From positions 1 to 64,000 of the forward strand of contig CAJWDP010000001.1 in NCBI GenBank assembly GCA_913030835.1: 64,000 bases of DNA, written 5' to 3'. The position numbers and the translations under genes were made by a program. This document shows positions 9,573 through 17,402 of this stretch, one piece after another. The notes beneath the pieces were generated by a model that did no database searches, was not told the DNA's origin, and saw only the letters and a list, made by a program, of their open reading frames with translations. The stretch comes from an uncultured Flavobacteriales bacterium. Its GTDB lineage: Bacteria; Bacteroidota; Bacteroidia; Flavobacteriales_D; Parvicellaceae. Position 1 is the first letter of the stretch. The number at the start of each line of letters is the position of its first letter.

Positions 9573-10199
9573 ATGACGAAGGTTATTTCATTTATAAGTC
9601 GAAAAGGTGGCACCGGAAAAACAACAAACGCCATCAATCTTGCCACATCTTTACATCAGCTGAAGAAGAAAGTATTACTTGTTGAAACAGACACAAACTA
9701 TACCATAAGTTCCATTCGTAAAATCGAGTTATTTAAACTGAAAAAGAAGAAAGACCCGTACTTTAAAATAATCGGCTCAAGAGACAATCGGGCGGCGACA
9801 GAAATAACTGGGCTTAAAAAATCCGGTGATTACGACTACATTATTGTTGACAGTGCAGGAAAAACAACAGACAAAGGGATCCGAGAGCTTTGTTTGGAAA
9901 GCGATATGGTTTTAATTACAACAAGCCTAACACAGAATGACTTACTCGTTGCCTTCCAAACCGTTAAAGATCTGAGACCGGCTGAGAAATTGAATGCCAA
10001 CTTAAAAATCTGTATCCTCCCAAATAGAATTCATAGCCTAACAAGATTCACTACTGTTATGACGCAGCTGGCGCAGCTGGATTCAGAAATCATTCAGACC
10101 TATGTCCCCCAGCGTAAAACCTATACTACTCCAAGTACAGTTAAAGCGGATCGACGTTACAAAAACGTTGCGAAACAGATCATTAAACAATTAGGATAA
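9573..10199 (+). CDS. ParA/MinD-type ATPase, orphan (no ParB nearby)
   Basis: 208 residues. A deviant Walker A motif RKGGTGKTT (10-18) with the signature Lys, a switch-like ETDTN (about 38-42) and a Walker B-like YIIVDSAGK (about 90-98) place it in the ParA/MinD/Soj group of surface- or nucleoid-dependent positioning ATPases. There is no ParB gene and no parS-like palindrome in the surroundings, so chromosome or plasmid partition is unlikely. It forms a tight unit with the next two genes (1-base gap, then a 4-base overlap), suggesting they are its cargo adaptor and partner. A TATCTTTA near-consensus -7 box is at 9548-9555. Confidence 0.88.
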   Translation: MTKVISFISRKGGTGKTTNAINLATSLHQLKKKVLLVETDTNYTISSIRKIELFKLKKKKDPYFKIIGSRDNRAATEITGLKKSGDYDYIIVDSAGKTTDKGIRELCLESDMVLITTSLTQNDLLVAFQTVKDLRPAEKLNANLKICILPNRIHSLTRFTTVMTQLAQLDSEIIQTYVPQRKTYTTPSTVKADRRYKNVAKQIIKQLG

Positions 10200-10200
10200 T

Positions 10201-10590
10201 ATGGCACGAAAAAACACATTGCGAGACCTAGCAGATTTTCTTCATGAAAATCCAAACGAAATTGAAATTCAAACTACATCAAGAGAGGATTTTATAAAAG
10301 GTAAACCAAATGCGCTGGTTGAAATAGATGAAGCTGAAAGCTGTTCCAAAGAGCTGAACGTACTGGAAGGAGTTTCCATCAAGGAAATCGCCAATTACAT
10401 GCACCGTGTCGCAAAAGATCAAAACAAGAGTTTTGCAGAAGTGTGGCTGGAAATACTGAAAGAAGGTTCAAATCAAGATCCGTTATTGGATAATACTAAC
10501 ATAAGGCAAGCACTTCGGTCTTTGCGCGTCAATTCGACTTCTGTAGCCGCCGATTCAATTGCCTATCTTTTGAAAAGAGGAAGAAAGTGA
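10201..10590 (+). CDS. Unknown small protein linked to the ParA-like ATPase
   Basis: 129 residues, soluble, no family recognised. Seen: a charged N-terminus (MARKNTLRDLADFLHENPNE), an acidic middle, a probable helical region (about 58-90) and a basic C-terminus (AYLLKRGRK). It starts one base after the ParA-like stop and its own stop overlaps the next gene's GTG start by four bases, so the three are co-translated. In other positioning systems a small protein in this place stimulates or loads the ATPase; that role here is inference only. Confidence 0.6.
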   Translation: MARKNTLRDLADFLHENPNEIEIQTTSREDFIKGKPNALVEIDEAESCSKELNVLEGVSIKEIANYMHRVAKDQNKSFAEVWLEILKEGSNQDPLLDNTNIRQALRSLRVNSTSVAADSIAYLLKRGRK

Positions 10591-11285
10591 ACACTACTAT
10601 CCGCTTATTTTATTCGTGTCAACTATTTTTGTTTTTGTGCATTCTTCCATCCATCGGTTTGGCACAATTTGGTGGAAAAGAACGCATGTACGAAGGCTTT
10701 GTTTCGCTAAATGAAGGACTAGAGGAAACAAGAGTAATCACAGCTAAGTTCTCTGAAAGGCTATACTACAATCTCACCTTTTTGCACCAGAACAATGAGC
10801 TCAAAGTAGCTGATGGATTGCGAATAGGAATGCAAATAAGAGATTCCGTTTCATCCCTGATGCACTACTTAAATGAAATGAAATTATTGCTGATTGTAAA
10901 ATGTGAAAATAAAACTCGTACAGAAATTGAAGCGTTAGATACATTGATCAGTTTAAAGCATCTGAACAATTACGATGATTACATTACGCCGGAAACCATT
11001 TTATTTGGGGAAAATGAGGCAAAGCTCAGACGGGGACAGTTTTCGGCTTTTCATCTGGTTAATACCGCCGACAGGTTTATTGCATTTAGCGACAGCCTGC
11101 TAACTTCCGCGAACTTGTCTGTCCCTGACAGCTATCTTTTTGAATACATTACCGATTATGATTGGCTTCGAAGCAATATTAGACACAAGCCATTGGCTGC
11201 TATTATTGCACTTATCTCGAAACTTCAGTTGGACATCAAACTTCAAGAACAGGTGGTCATAAGTAATATAATCGATAAAGGATAG
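10587..11285 (+). CDS. Exported protein resembling the first (helical) domain of GldM
   Basis: 232 residues with a GTG start at 10587 (overlap GTGA with the upstream stop). N-terminal signal or anchor (about 8-27, ending IGLAQ). The helical body resembles the periplasmic D1 bundle of the T9SS motor protein GldM: the start (EGFVSLNEGLEETRVITAKF) parallels the GldM stretch after its membrane helix, and the end (KPLAAIIALISKLQLDIKLQ) parallels the GldM motif of the type 'P-x-IA-x-x-x-x-LS-x-x-Q-x-D-[VI]-K'. The beta domains D2-D4 are absent. Recognition is by eye and from memory of the family. Its coupling to a ParA-like ATPase is unusual. Confidence 0.55.
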   Translation: MNTTIRLFYSCQLFLFLCILPSIGLAQFGGKERMYEGFVSLNEGLEETRVITAKFSERLYYNLTFLHQNNELKVADGLRIGMQIRDSVSSLMHYLNEMKLLLIVKCENKTRTEIEALDTLISLKHLNNYDDYITPETILFGENEAKLRRGQFSAFHLVNTADRFIAFSDSLLTSANLSVPDSYLFEYITDYDWLRSNIRHKPLAAIIALISKLQLDIKLQEQVVISNIIDKG

Positions 11286-11367
11286 GACGCAAATTAGTAA
11301 TCTGCAAAACAACTTTTTTGTGATCGATTTCGTTGCATTTAATCTGTATCTTCACTTGACGGACCAT

Positions 11368-11889
11368 ATGAGGCGTTTTATTCTCTATATCACTCTTTTT
11401 TTTGCGGCGTCCTTTGCTTATTCGCAAGATAAGAAGGTGGTTCTGGACGCAAAGCTCACTGCTGTTCAAGGATTCAAAAAAATAGATGTTGCTACTGTCG
11501 GATTGTACGACGGCAATACTAAAATTGACTCAACTGTGACCCAATCAGGAAGGTGCTTTTTCACCTTGAAAGAAAATAAAACCTACAAAATTGAATTCAG
11601 CAAAACCGGATATGTTTCTAAGCATTTGATTATTGAAACGTCGGATCTTCCGGAGAAAGGCAAAAACCGATATAAGGTTAAAGTAGAAGTTACGTTGTTC
11701 AAAATTAGACCCGGATTAGATGTGGATTTTCTCAAGCAAATGCCCATGGGAATTGCTAAATATGAATCTATTTATAAAAAAATAAAGTGGGATGAAGAGT
11801 ACACCCGAAGTGTAGAAGAAAAAGTGATCCATGAAACTTTGGAATACCATAAAAAATACGGCAAGAAAGAAACAAAGGAAAATAATTAG
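11368..11889 (+). CDS. Exported protein with carboxypeptidase-regulatory-like domain
   Basis: 173 residues from the ATG at 11368 (MRRFILYITLFFAASFAYSQ is a signal peptide; the frame is open from 11320). Mature part: a CarboxypepD-reg-like beta sandwich (about 25-100; DVATVGLYDGNTKIDSTVTQ, then FSKTGYVSKHLIIET) and a short tail with AKYESIYKKIKWDEEYT, a pairing common in Bacteroidota periplasmic proteins of unknown function. Its last four bases overlap the convergent gene that ends at 11886. Confidence 0.7.
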   Translation: MRRFILYITLFFAASFAYSQDKKVVLDAKLTAVQGFKKIDVATVGLYDGNTKIDSTVTQSGRCFFTLKENKTYKIEFSKTGYVSKHLIIETSDLPEKGKNRYKVKVEVTLFKIRPGLDVDFLKQMPMGIAKYESIYKKIKWDEEYTRSVEEKVIHETLEYHKKYGKKETKENN

Positions 11890-12680
11890 CGTCCTATTTC
11901 TATGCCATAGGTTACCATAAAATTCACAAACCATACTTTAAACCCAATGTCGGATAGTGCATTGTCCTCCAAGTCCTGCGCTGTACCGGTTGCTCTGGAG
12001 AAATACTGAGTGAATTCCAAATAGCGTTTTATTTTCCTTCTTGACTTGAAGGTTAGCCCTAGCCCCCCCTCTACAAGCATACCGTCGGTAGCGTTAGAAG
12101 TTGAGGAATTATTGGTGTTGTTGGCCCAACCCAAACGTAATTTACCATACCACATCTTTTTCCCCGTACGAAGCATATACTTTCCTTGAGCATAAATAGG
12201 AAAAGAATGGACTGCCACACTATGACTTGTATTTGGAGTGTTAAAACTGAATCTGTTAAAGTGTGAGCCAATACCAAATCCTAGTTCATATTTGTTCGAA
12301 AATCTTCTGTTAAGGGATAGATTCCAGTGTACACCATTCACTCCTAGTCCCAAAGAATGATTGCATAATATCCCTTCTTTGTAATGAAATCGATTTCGTT
12401 TAAACAATGTGATTTCATGGGGCATATATACCTTAGCAATTCTGTCAGGATTGAAAAAATTGGAGTCCCCTTCGTAATCAACAATCGTCCAATATTTTGC
12501 AGACTGATTCACCAAAGATCCCCGAATATACCCTTGCCCTCTTACCTTAACAATGCAACCATTTTCAATGGCATGTTTTGATTGACCCAAGGCGGATTCG
12601 GCATATACAATTGCCAGTATTGCCAAAACTAATTGGCAATACCTTTTGTTTTTAAACCTATGGATTATCTTAAAATGCAA
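11886..12680 (-). CDS. Putative outer-membrane beta-barrel protein (TTG start)
   Basis: 264 residues. No ATG is available near the N-terminus; the likely start is TTG at 12680, which overlaps the end of the upstream LVIVD-repeat gene by 11 bases. After a basic n-region (HRFKNKRYCQ) comes a signal segment ending ESALGQ. The mature protein starts with a short SH3-like stretch (VKVRGQGYIRGSLV) and continues as alternating strands ending in VTYGIEIGR. The family is not recognised. Translation coupling with the upstream lipoprotein suggests they work together at the outer membrane. Confidence 0.6.
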   Translation of the reverse strand: MHFKIIHRFKNKRYCQLVLAILAIVYAESALGQSKHAIENGCIVKVRGQGYIRGSLVNQSAKYWTIVDYEGDSNFFNPDRIAKVYMPHEITLFKRNRFHYKEGILCNHSLGLGVNGVHWNLSLNRRFSNKYELGFGIGSHFNRFSFNTPNTSHSVAVHSFPIYAQGKYMLRTGKKMWYGKLRLGWANNTNNSSTSNATDGMLVEGGLGLTFKSRRKIKRYLEFTQYFSRATGTAQDLEDNALSDIGFKVWFVNFMVTYGIEIGR

Positions 12681-13935
12681 TTGAGCTAATTAGGGTCATA
12701 GTTCCGTTATCGTAATCCACTTCATATTGGGATAAGCCGTTTTCGCCTGCTCCAAGTATTCTATTTTCTTCTGTTGGATGTGGAATCACATCATAAACTA
12801 CATGAGAAAATTTTATCTTATTCGATGGGTATGAAGGGCTGGAAATATCAAAGATGCTAATCCCGTTTTCGCCCTCACCAACAAGCAAATGGTCGTTTTG
12901 AATACACATGCCGTATGGACTTTCCATCGGAATGTCATCTATGTTTCTAGGATCCTGAAGATCTGATATATCTACTGTCGTTAATACATTTTCCTCACCA
13001 CCGCAGCCGTTATCTAGTGCCGATCTGAGTGTGACATATGCAATATCTCCATTGGGTAATACAGGATCACATGATTGTGGATGCCAATAGGTAGATACAA
13101 CAGTTGGGTTTTCCCCATCGGAGACATCAACAATCACCATTGAAGTTTCTGTTCCTATGAATAATTTTTCATCATCCTCATAAACTGTTTCCATACCCGA
13201 TTGAATGTATCTGTTATCCAACAAATTGATATCCGTTGGTGTATTTCCAAATGTCAATAAGGAAGACCCCGTTATGACATACAGATGGTCGTTGGTGAGT
13301 GCTATCCGATTCAATGTTCCCAATCCTGAGCTGGTTCCGTTCCCAACAAAAGAAGAGGGAATGGATGAATTCGGGATCATATTGTTCATGTAATCGAAAT
13401 ACAACACACTTTCCTCTTTTAGAGCGCGAGCTTCAGGACCATTAAGTTTAAGCGTTTCCGTTACCACTTCGTAGGTAAACCCAATTAATGCCTCTCCATT
13501 GTCATTCATCGCAGGCTCTGCAAAAGCATTTAATTCTCTGTCCACAATTACAGGAGCAGCCATATTTGAAATGTCGATTTTAACCATATCGTAGTGTGAA
13601 ACGGCATAAATAAAATTCTTGTGCACAAAGAATTCATCGGTAAACGGAAGATTAATAAAACTCATCGGAGTAGGGTTATTAGGGTCATTGTTGTCATAAA
13701 CATGGATGCCCAAACCTTTTTCCCCAATTAACAGCATGTTTTCTCCCATGAATATTTTTTCCGGATCTTCAATTTCCCGGCTGGGAGTGATCAACGAAGC
13801 TGAACGAATTTCGTCTAAATCGCCATAAATTGCAGTTGCCTTATTATACGTTAAGGTAACTTCGCCAATGTTTGTATTGCAGCCCGTTAGTGCGGCGAAA
13901 AGGGCTAAAATTGCGGAGTAAATAGTGATTCTCAT
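12670..13935 (-). CDS. LVIVD-repeat lipoprotein
   Basis: 421 residues. MRITIYSAILALFAALTGC gives a lipobox with Cys19. The rest is a series of LVIVD-type blades: LLIGEKGLGIHVYDNNDPNN, YAVSHYDMVKIDISNMAAP, LFIGTETSMVIVDVSDGENP, VLTTVDISDLQDP and LLVGEGENGISIFDISSPS, consistent with a beta-propeller exposed on the cell envelope. Function unknown in this family. It is upstream of, and overlaps, the beta-barrel gene. Confidence 0.85.
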   Translation of the reverse strand: MRITIYSAILALFAALTGCNTNIGEVTLTYNKATAIYGDLDEIRSASLITPSREIEDPEKIFMGENMLLIGEKGLGIHVYDNNDPNNPTPMSFINLPFTDEFFVHKNFIYAVSHYDMVKIDISNMAAPVIVDRELNAFAEPAMNDNGEALIGFTYEVVTETLKLNGPEARALKEESVLYFDYMNNMIPNSSIPSSFVGNGTSSGLGTLNRIALTNDHLYVITGSSLLTFGNTPTDINLLDNRYIQSGMETVYEDDEKLFIGTETSMVIVDVSDGENPTVVSTYWHPQSCDPVLPNGDIAYVTLRSALDNGCGGEENVLTTVDISDLQDPRNIDDIPMESPYGMCIQNDHLLVGEGENGISIFDISSPSYPSNKIKFSHVVYDVIPHPTEENRILGAGENGLSQYEVDYDNGTMTLISSIAF

Positions 13936-14063
13936 AATTTCAATTTTAACAAAAAATTAACAACAACCGTGCCGACTTCCAATTTCGCGCGCCAAATATC
14001 CCATTAAAAATTTCCCCGTGTGATTGCAGTGTTACGTTATCTTTTGCCTGAAAGGTGTACGCT

Positions 14064-14930
14064 CTATTTAGCTACAACCGTTTTCTTTGCTCTCTTTGAT
14101 CTGATCTTCCTCCTAATGACCCAAAACACAATTACTCCAATGATCAGAAACGGCCAACCATAGGTTAAAGCAATAAAAAACAAAACAAATCCATCCCAAC
14201 CTTTTTTGAATCCCATCACAAATTGATTCGAGTATTGTTGTTTTGGACCGCCCTTAATCTCTTTGTAAACAGTGACGTGCAATGTGCTATAATCTACACT
14301 GTGAATAAGGTATTTCAAACGTCCTTCCAACGATTCAATGTCCGATCTCAAATTCGATATTTGTTCCTCTATTTCCAGAATTTCAGCAACCGTTTTTGCC
14401 TCCTTTAAAATTTCACGGTATCTCTGCTCCGTTTCTTTTTTTGTTTTTGTTCTCGCTTCAAGATCAATAAATTCTTCTGTCACATCCTCCGCCGAAATCT
14501 CTTTGTTATCAAAATGGTCAACACCTACTGAAATGGAATTGATTAACTTTTCAAAATTAGCAACAGGAATACGAATTGTAAGATTCAACTGGTCCTGGTA
14601 TGAATAGTGTACCTCAGTTTCAGACGTGCAAAATCCATCCAGCGACCTGACCAAGCTGTCTATACGCGCATTAGTCCGTATAAGATCATTTGTTTGAAAG
14701 GTTAAACGACCCTCTTTCACAATCTTCTGATCCGCCAATTTGCCTTCAGCACTTGTATCTTCATAGTCAACTGATTTTCTATTGTCGGCCCTTTTGTATT
14801 CTTCCTCTGTTTCTGAAGACATGTAACCTGAAGCGTCTAAACCTTTCGGAAGCAGGCTATAATTACTTTCTATACTGCCACAGCTTGCTGTGAAACCGAT
14901 CAATACTAATACAATTATTGTGTTTTTCAT
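14064..14930 (-). CDS. DUF4349 domain lipoprotein
   Basis: 288 residues from the ATG at 14930 (the frame opens at 14957). Lipobox MKNTIIVLVLIGFTASC. DUF4349 hallmarks: KIVKEGRLTFQTNDL, LTIRIPVANFEKLI, a coiled coil around EILEIEEQISNLRSDIESLE, and a C-terminal transmembrane helix (about 255-275) followed by a very basic tail (RRKIRSKRAKK). The family is a membrane protein of unclear function. The protein is therefore anchored at both ends: lipid at the N-terminus and a helix at the C-terminus. It lies 51 bases after a small lipoprotein gene on the same strand. Confidence 0.85.
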   Translation of the reverse strand: MKNTIIVLVLIGFTASCGSIESNYSLLPKGLDASGYMSSETEEEYKRADNRKSVDYEDTSAEGKLADQKIVKEGRLTFQTNDLIRTNARIDSLVRSLDGFCTSETEVHYSYQDQLNLTIRIPVANFEKLINSISVGVDHFDNKEISAEDVTEEFIDLEARTKTKKETEQRYREILKEAKTVAEILEIEEQISNLRSDIESLEGRLKYLIHSVDYSTLHVTVYKEIKGGPKQQYSNQFVMGFKKGWDGFVLFFIALTYGWPFLIIGVIVFWVIRRKIRSKRAKKTVVAK

Positions 14931-14981
14931 TTGGTCTAGTTTATAGCCCCTCCGCACATACGAAGGGGCAAATGCAACATC

Positions 14982-15212
14982 TTATTTATTTTCTGATGAT
15001 AACTCTGCTGTGTCTTTTTCCGGCGTCAACGAACTTTTGGTAGGATCATCTGCTAACGTCGTTGAATCCACCTGAGAATCAACCTCATTGCTAAGATTTG
15101 CATCAGGTTCCGGCAGGTTTAATATCCTATCATTTTCTTCCATGGTTTCCCCATTACACGCTACTAGTGAAATGGTAACTCCGGCTAAAAGAAGCATTAC
15201 AAACTTTTTCAT
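14982..15212 (-). CDS. Small lipoprotein, unknown
   Basis: 76 residues. MKKFVMLLLAGVTISLVAC is a good lipoprotein signal. The mature part is short, acidic and Ser/Thr-rich without predicted structure. It is probably cotranscribed with the DUF4349 gene downstream and is divergent from the ECF sigma gene at 15498. Confidence 0.7.
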   Translation of the reverse strand: MKKFVMLLLAGVTISLVACNGETMEENDRILNLPEPDANLSNEVDSQVDSTTLADDPTKSSLTPEKDTAELSSENK

Positions 15213-15301
15213 TTTTTACTTTTTTGTGCGTTGAACCAGATTCATTCTGGCCGTCGCGGTTAAACATTGTTTTTGGAATTAATGCGAAGAATAATCTTTC
15301 G

Positions 15302-15460
15302 GTAACCCTTGCAAAAATTATTTCTGCCAATTGGGTTACTTTTCAGGGATTTCCTGGATAAAGGTGATTGGCTTTTTGTTCAATTTAGTTGCTGAAACCG
15401 AATTGACATGTTAATTTGAATTTGAGATTTTACCTGAAAAATTAACTACATTGGGTTACC
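15302..15460. repeat. Three GGGTTAC(C) elements in the divergent region before the ECF sigma gene
   Basis: The 285-base gap between the small lipoprotein and the sigma gene contains GGTAACCC (15301-15308, inverted), TTGGGTTAC-TTTTCA (15331-15345) and TTGGGTTACCTTTTCA (15451-15466). The last two are near-identical direct repeats 120 bases apart, and the first two form an inverted pair. They may be binding sites for a regulator or for the sigma factor itself. The same octamer also occurs by chance inside a gene at 17761-17768. Confidence 0.4.
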
Positions 15461-15497
15461 TTTTCAAAATCAAAGAAATAAAGCGACAGAGGATAGA

Positions 15498-16058
15498 ATG
15501 GATAGTGTAAACGAAATACCTGATGAGGTCTTGATCAAAGGTATGCGAGAAGGGAATCATCAAATGATCCAAGCACTATATACACAGCACTACCCGATGG
15601 TACGCAAACTAGTTATAGCAAATAGTGGAAGTGAGTCTGAAGCAAAAGATGTTTATCAGGAAACGATTATCGTTTTGTATGAAAATATCCAGACCAAAGG
15701 GTTCAATTTAACCTGTAAAATCAGAACCTATTTGTATTCCGTCAGTCGAAACATTTGGTTAAAAGAGCTGAAGAAAAGAATCCCTCAGACTACGGATTTA
15801 AATGATCACAAACATTTCGTGGATGTGAACCGAGATTTTGACAAACACGAAGAAAAGCAGAAAAGACTAGATAAAATTCAGCTAGCCCTTGAACAAATCG
15901 GAGAACCGTGCAAGTCAATCCTTACCTATTTTTTCTTCAATCGGCTTACGATGGAAGAAATAGCGACAAAGATGGGATATACAAATGCAGACAACGCAAA
16001 GAATCAAAAATACAAGTGTTTCAAACGCTTGAAAAAATTGGTGCTTAAAGTAAAATGA
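15498..16058 (+). CDS. ECF-type RNA polymerase sigma factor
   Basis: 186 residues. Region 2 at about 20-85 (EAKDVYQETIIVLYENI, RTYLYSVSRNIWLKELKKR) and region 4 at about 125-180 (EQIGEPCKSILTYFFFNRLTM, then a helix-turn-helix with EEIATKMGYTNADNAKNQKY). It resembles the Bacteroidota sigma factors that are paired with membrane proteases or peptidases. Its stop overlaps the start of the next gene (ATGA), so sigma factor and partner are made together. The upstream gap has repeated GGGTTAC elements that could be autoregulatory. Confidence 0.9.
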   Translation: MDSVNEIPDEVLIKGMREGNHQMIQALYTQHYPMVRKLVIANSGSESEAKDVYQETIIVLYENIQTKGFNLTCKIRTYLYSVSRNIWLKELKKRIPQTTDLNDHKHFVDVNRDFDKHEEKQKRLDKIQLALEQIGEPCKSILTYFFFNRLTMEEIATKMGYTNADNAKNQKYKCFKRLKKLVLKVK

Positions 16059-17245
16059 GTAACGACATTAACATATCTGACCTTGACATTGAAAAGTATT
16101 TCGATGGGGAGTTGCCCAAAGAAAAAATAGCAGCATTTGAGGAAAAAGTTGTAAATGATGCTCTGTTTGCAAGAGAAGTCCGGGAACATCGGCAAATGAG
16201 ATTAGATCTTAGTATCATTAGAGAAAGACATACGCTGAGCCAGCTTATGGACCAGATTCATGAGCAAGAATATGGGAAAATTCCAAAATTGATGCCCGAA
16301 AAAGAGCAGGGTTTGGAAAGTGAAAACCCTAAAGCAATAGAGCAGAGCTTGACATCACAAAATGAAAATGAAACTCAACGGTCAAATCGCGTCATTTCAT
16401 TCAAGACTTTTTATTTGAGTGTTGGTGCTGCTGCTGCATTGGCCGCGCTCATCACGTTAGGGAGTGTTTGGATCCTAAATCAACCCGGTGACTCAGCAAA
16501 TACTGCCGCGTCAGGATATCAGGACCTTTTAATGGAAGAATCTCAGGAAAAAAGAGCAGACTCCAGTAGTGATCGAACTGATCGTCACGAAGATAGAAAA
16601 GTAGTTTCCAGTGTTTCAAAAAAATATGTTGCCACCGCATTCGCAATTGCAAAAGATGGTTATTTCGTAACCAACAATCATGTAGTGGAGGACTGTTCCA
16701 ATTTGAAGTTAAAAACGAAAACTGAAGATGGAAAATGGGTAGATTTTGAGGCCAAAGTAATTTTAAACGACACACTGTCTGACCTTGCCTTGGTGCAGGT
16801 AATGGATTCTACGTTCACGGAGCTTGGTGTCCTTCCCTTTACATTTTCGTCAAAAGGGGCGCAAATGGGACAGGATGTTTTTACACTTGGATACCCCAAA
16901 AAAGACGTCGTAATGGAGCCGGGAACCATTAGCTCAACAACGGGATTGGATGGAGACACTACTGCCTATCAATTAGCCATGTCGTTAAACACCGGGAACA
17001 GCGGAGGGCCAATTTTCAATACAAAAGGTGAAGTAGTTGCTGTTGTTAAAGGAAAACACAACGGTAAAGAAGGAACCGGATATGCGGTTCGAGTAGAATA
17101 TATGCTTGATTTGATCGAAGAATTTGAGACTGAAAACTCTATTCGACTAAAAAAGCCGAGATACAATCAAATACAATACAAAAGTCGAGTGAATCAGATC
17201 AACCATATACGACAATTTGTATTCCTTGTAGAAGCGGTAAAGTAA
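16055..17245 (+). CDS. Anti-sigma-like membrane protein fused to a trypsin-like serine protease
   Basis: 396 residues in three parts. Residues 1-110: cytoplasmic anti-sigma-like segment (ISDLDIEKYFDGELPKEKI, the same style as other Bacteroidota anti-sigma N-termini). Residues about 117-141: one transmembrane helix. Residues about 185-355: a trypsin/HtrA-like protease facing the periplasm with a complete triad, His209 (TNNHVV), Asp243 (LSDLALV) and Ser316 (NTGNSGGP). There is no PDZ domain. The end (from about 365) is basic and unlike the family. Inference: the periplasmic protease is the sensory or effector part of the sigma-factor switch. It overlaps the sigma gene by four bases. Confidence 0.85.
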   Translation: MSNDINISDLDIEKYFDGELPKEKIAAFEEKVVNDALFAREVREHRQMRLDLSIIRERHTLSQLMDQIHEQEYGKIPKLMPEKEQGLESENPKAIEQSLTSQNENETQRSNRVISFKTFYLSVGAAAALAALITLGSVWILNQPGDSANTAASGYQDLLMEESQEKRADSSSDRTDRHEDRKVVSSVSKKYVATAFAIAKDGYFVTNNHVVEDCSNLKLKTKTEDGKWVDFEAKVILNDTLSDLALVQVMDSTFTELGVLPFTFSSKGAQMGQDVFTLGYPKKDVVMEPGTISSTTGLDGDTTAYQLAMSLNTGNSGGPIFNTKGEVVAVVKGKHNGKEGTGYAVRVEYMLDLIEEFETENSIRLKKPRYNQIQYKSRVNQINHIRQFVFLVEAVK

Positions 17246-17402
17246 TCTCTTTTGCTGTACCGTTTGTTTCTTTTTTCATTGCACTAACAAACAGCAGGGT
17301 AGAATCCAAGTGAACAAATCGAGACGAATCTATTGCCAGCAGAGGTAAGTCCTTGTTTGTGAAAAATAGAAGCTCCTGCATCTATACATTAAACCTACGA
17401 TT

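Noticed and set aside
9573-10590. A plasmid-type partition cassette
   Set aside because: There is a ParA-like ATPase but no ParB, no parS-like palindrome and no replication gene, and the flanks are housekeeping genes.
17199-17381. Minus-strand 60-codon frame starting MQELLFFTNKD
   Set aside because: It overlaps the 3' end of the protease gene and has no recognisable promoter, signal or family; kept only as a weak possibility.
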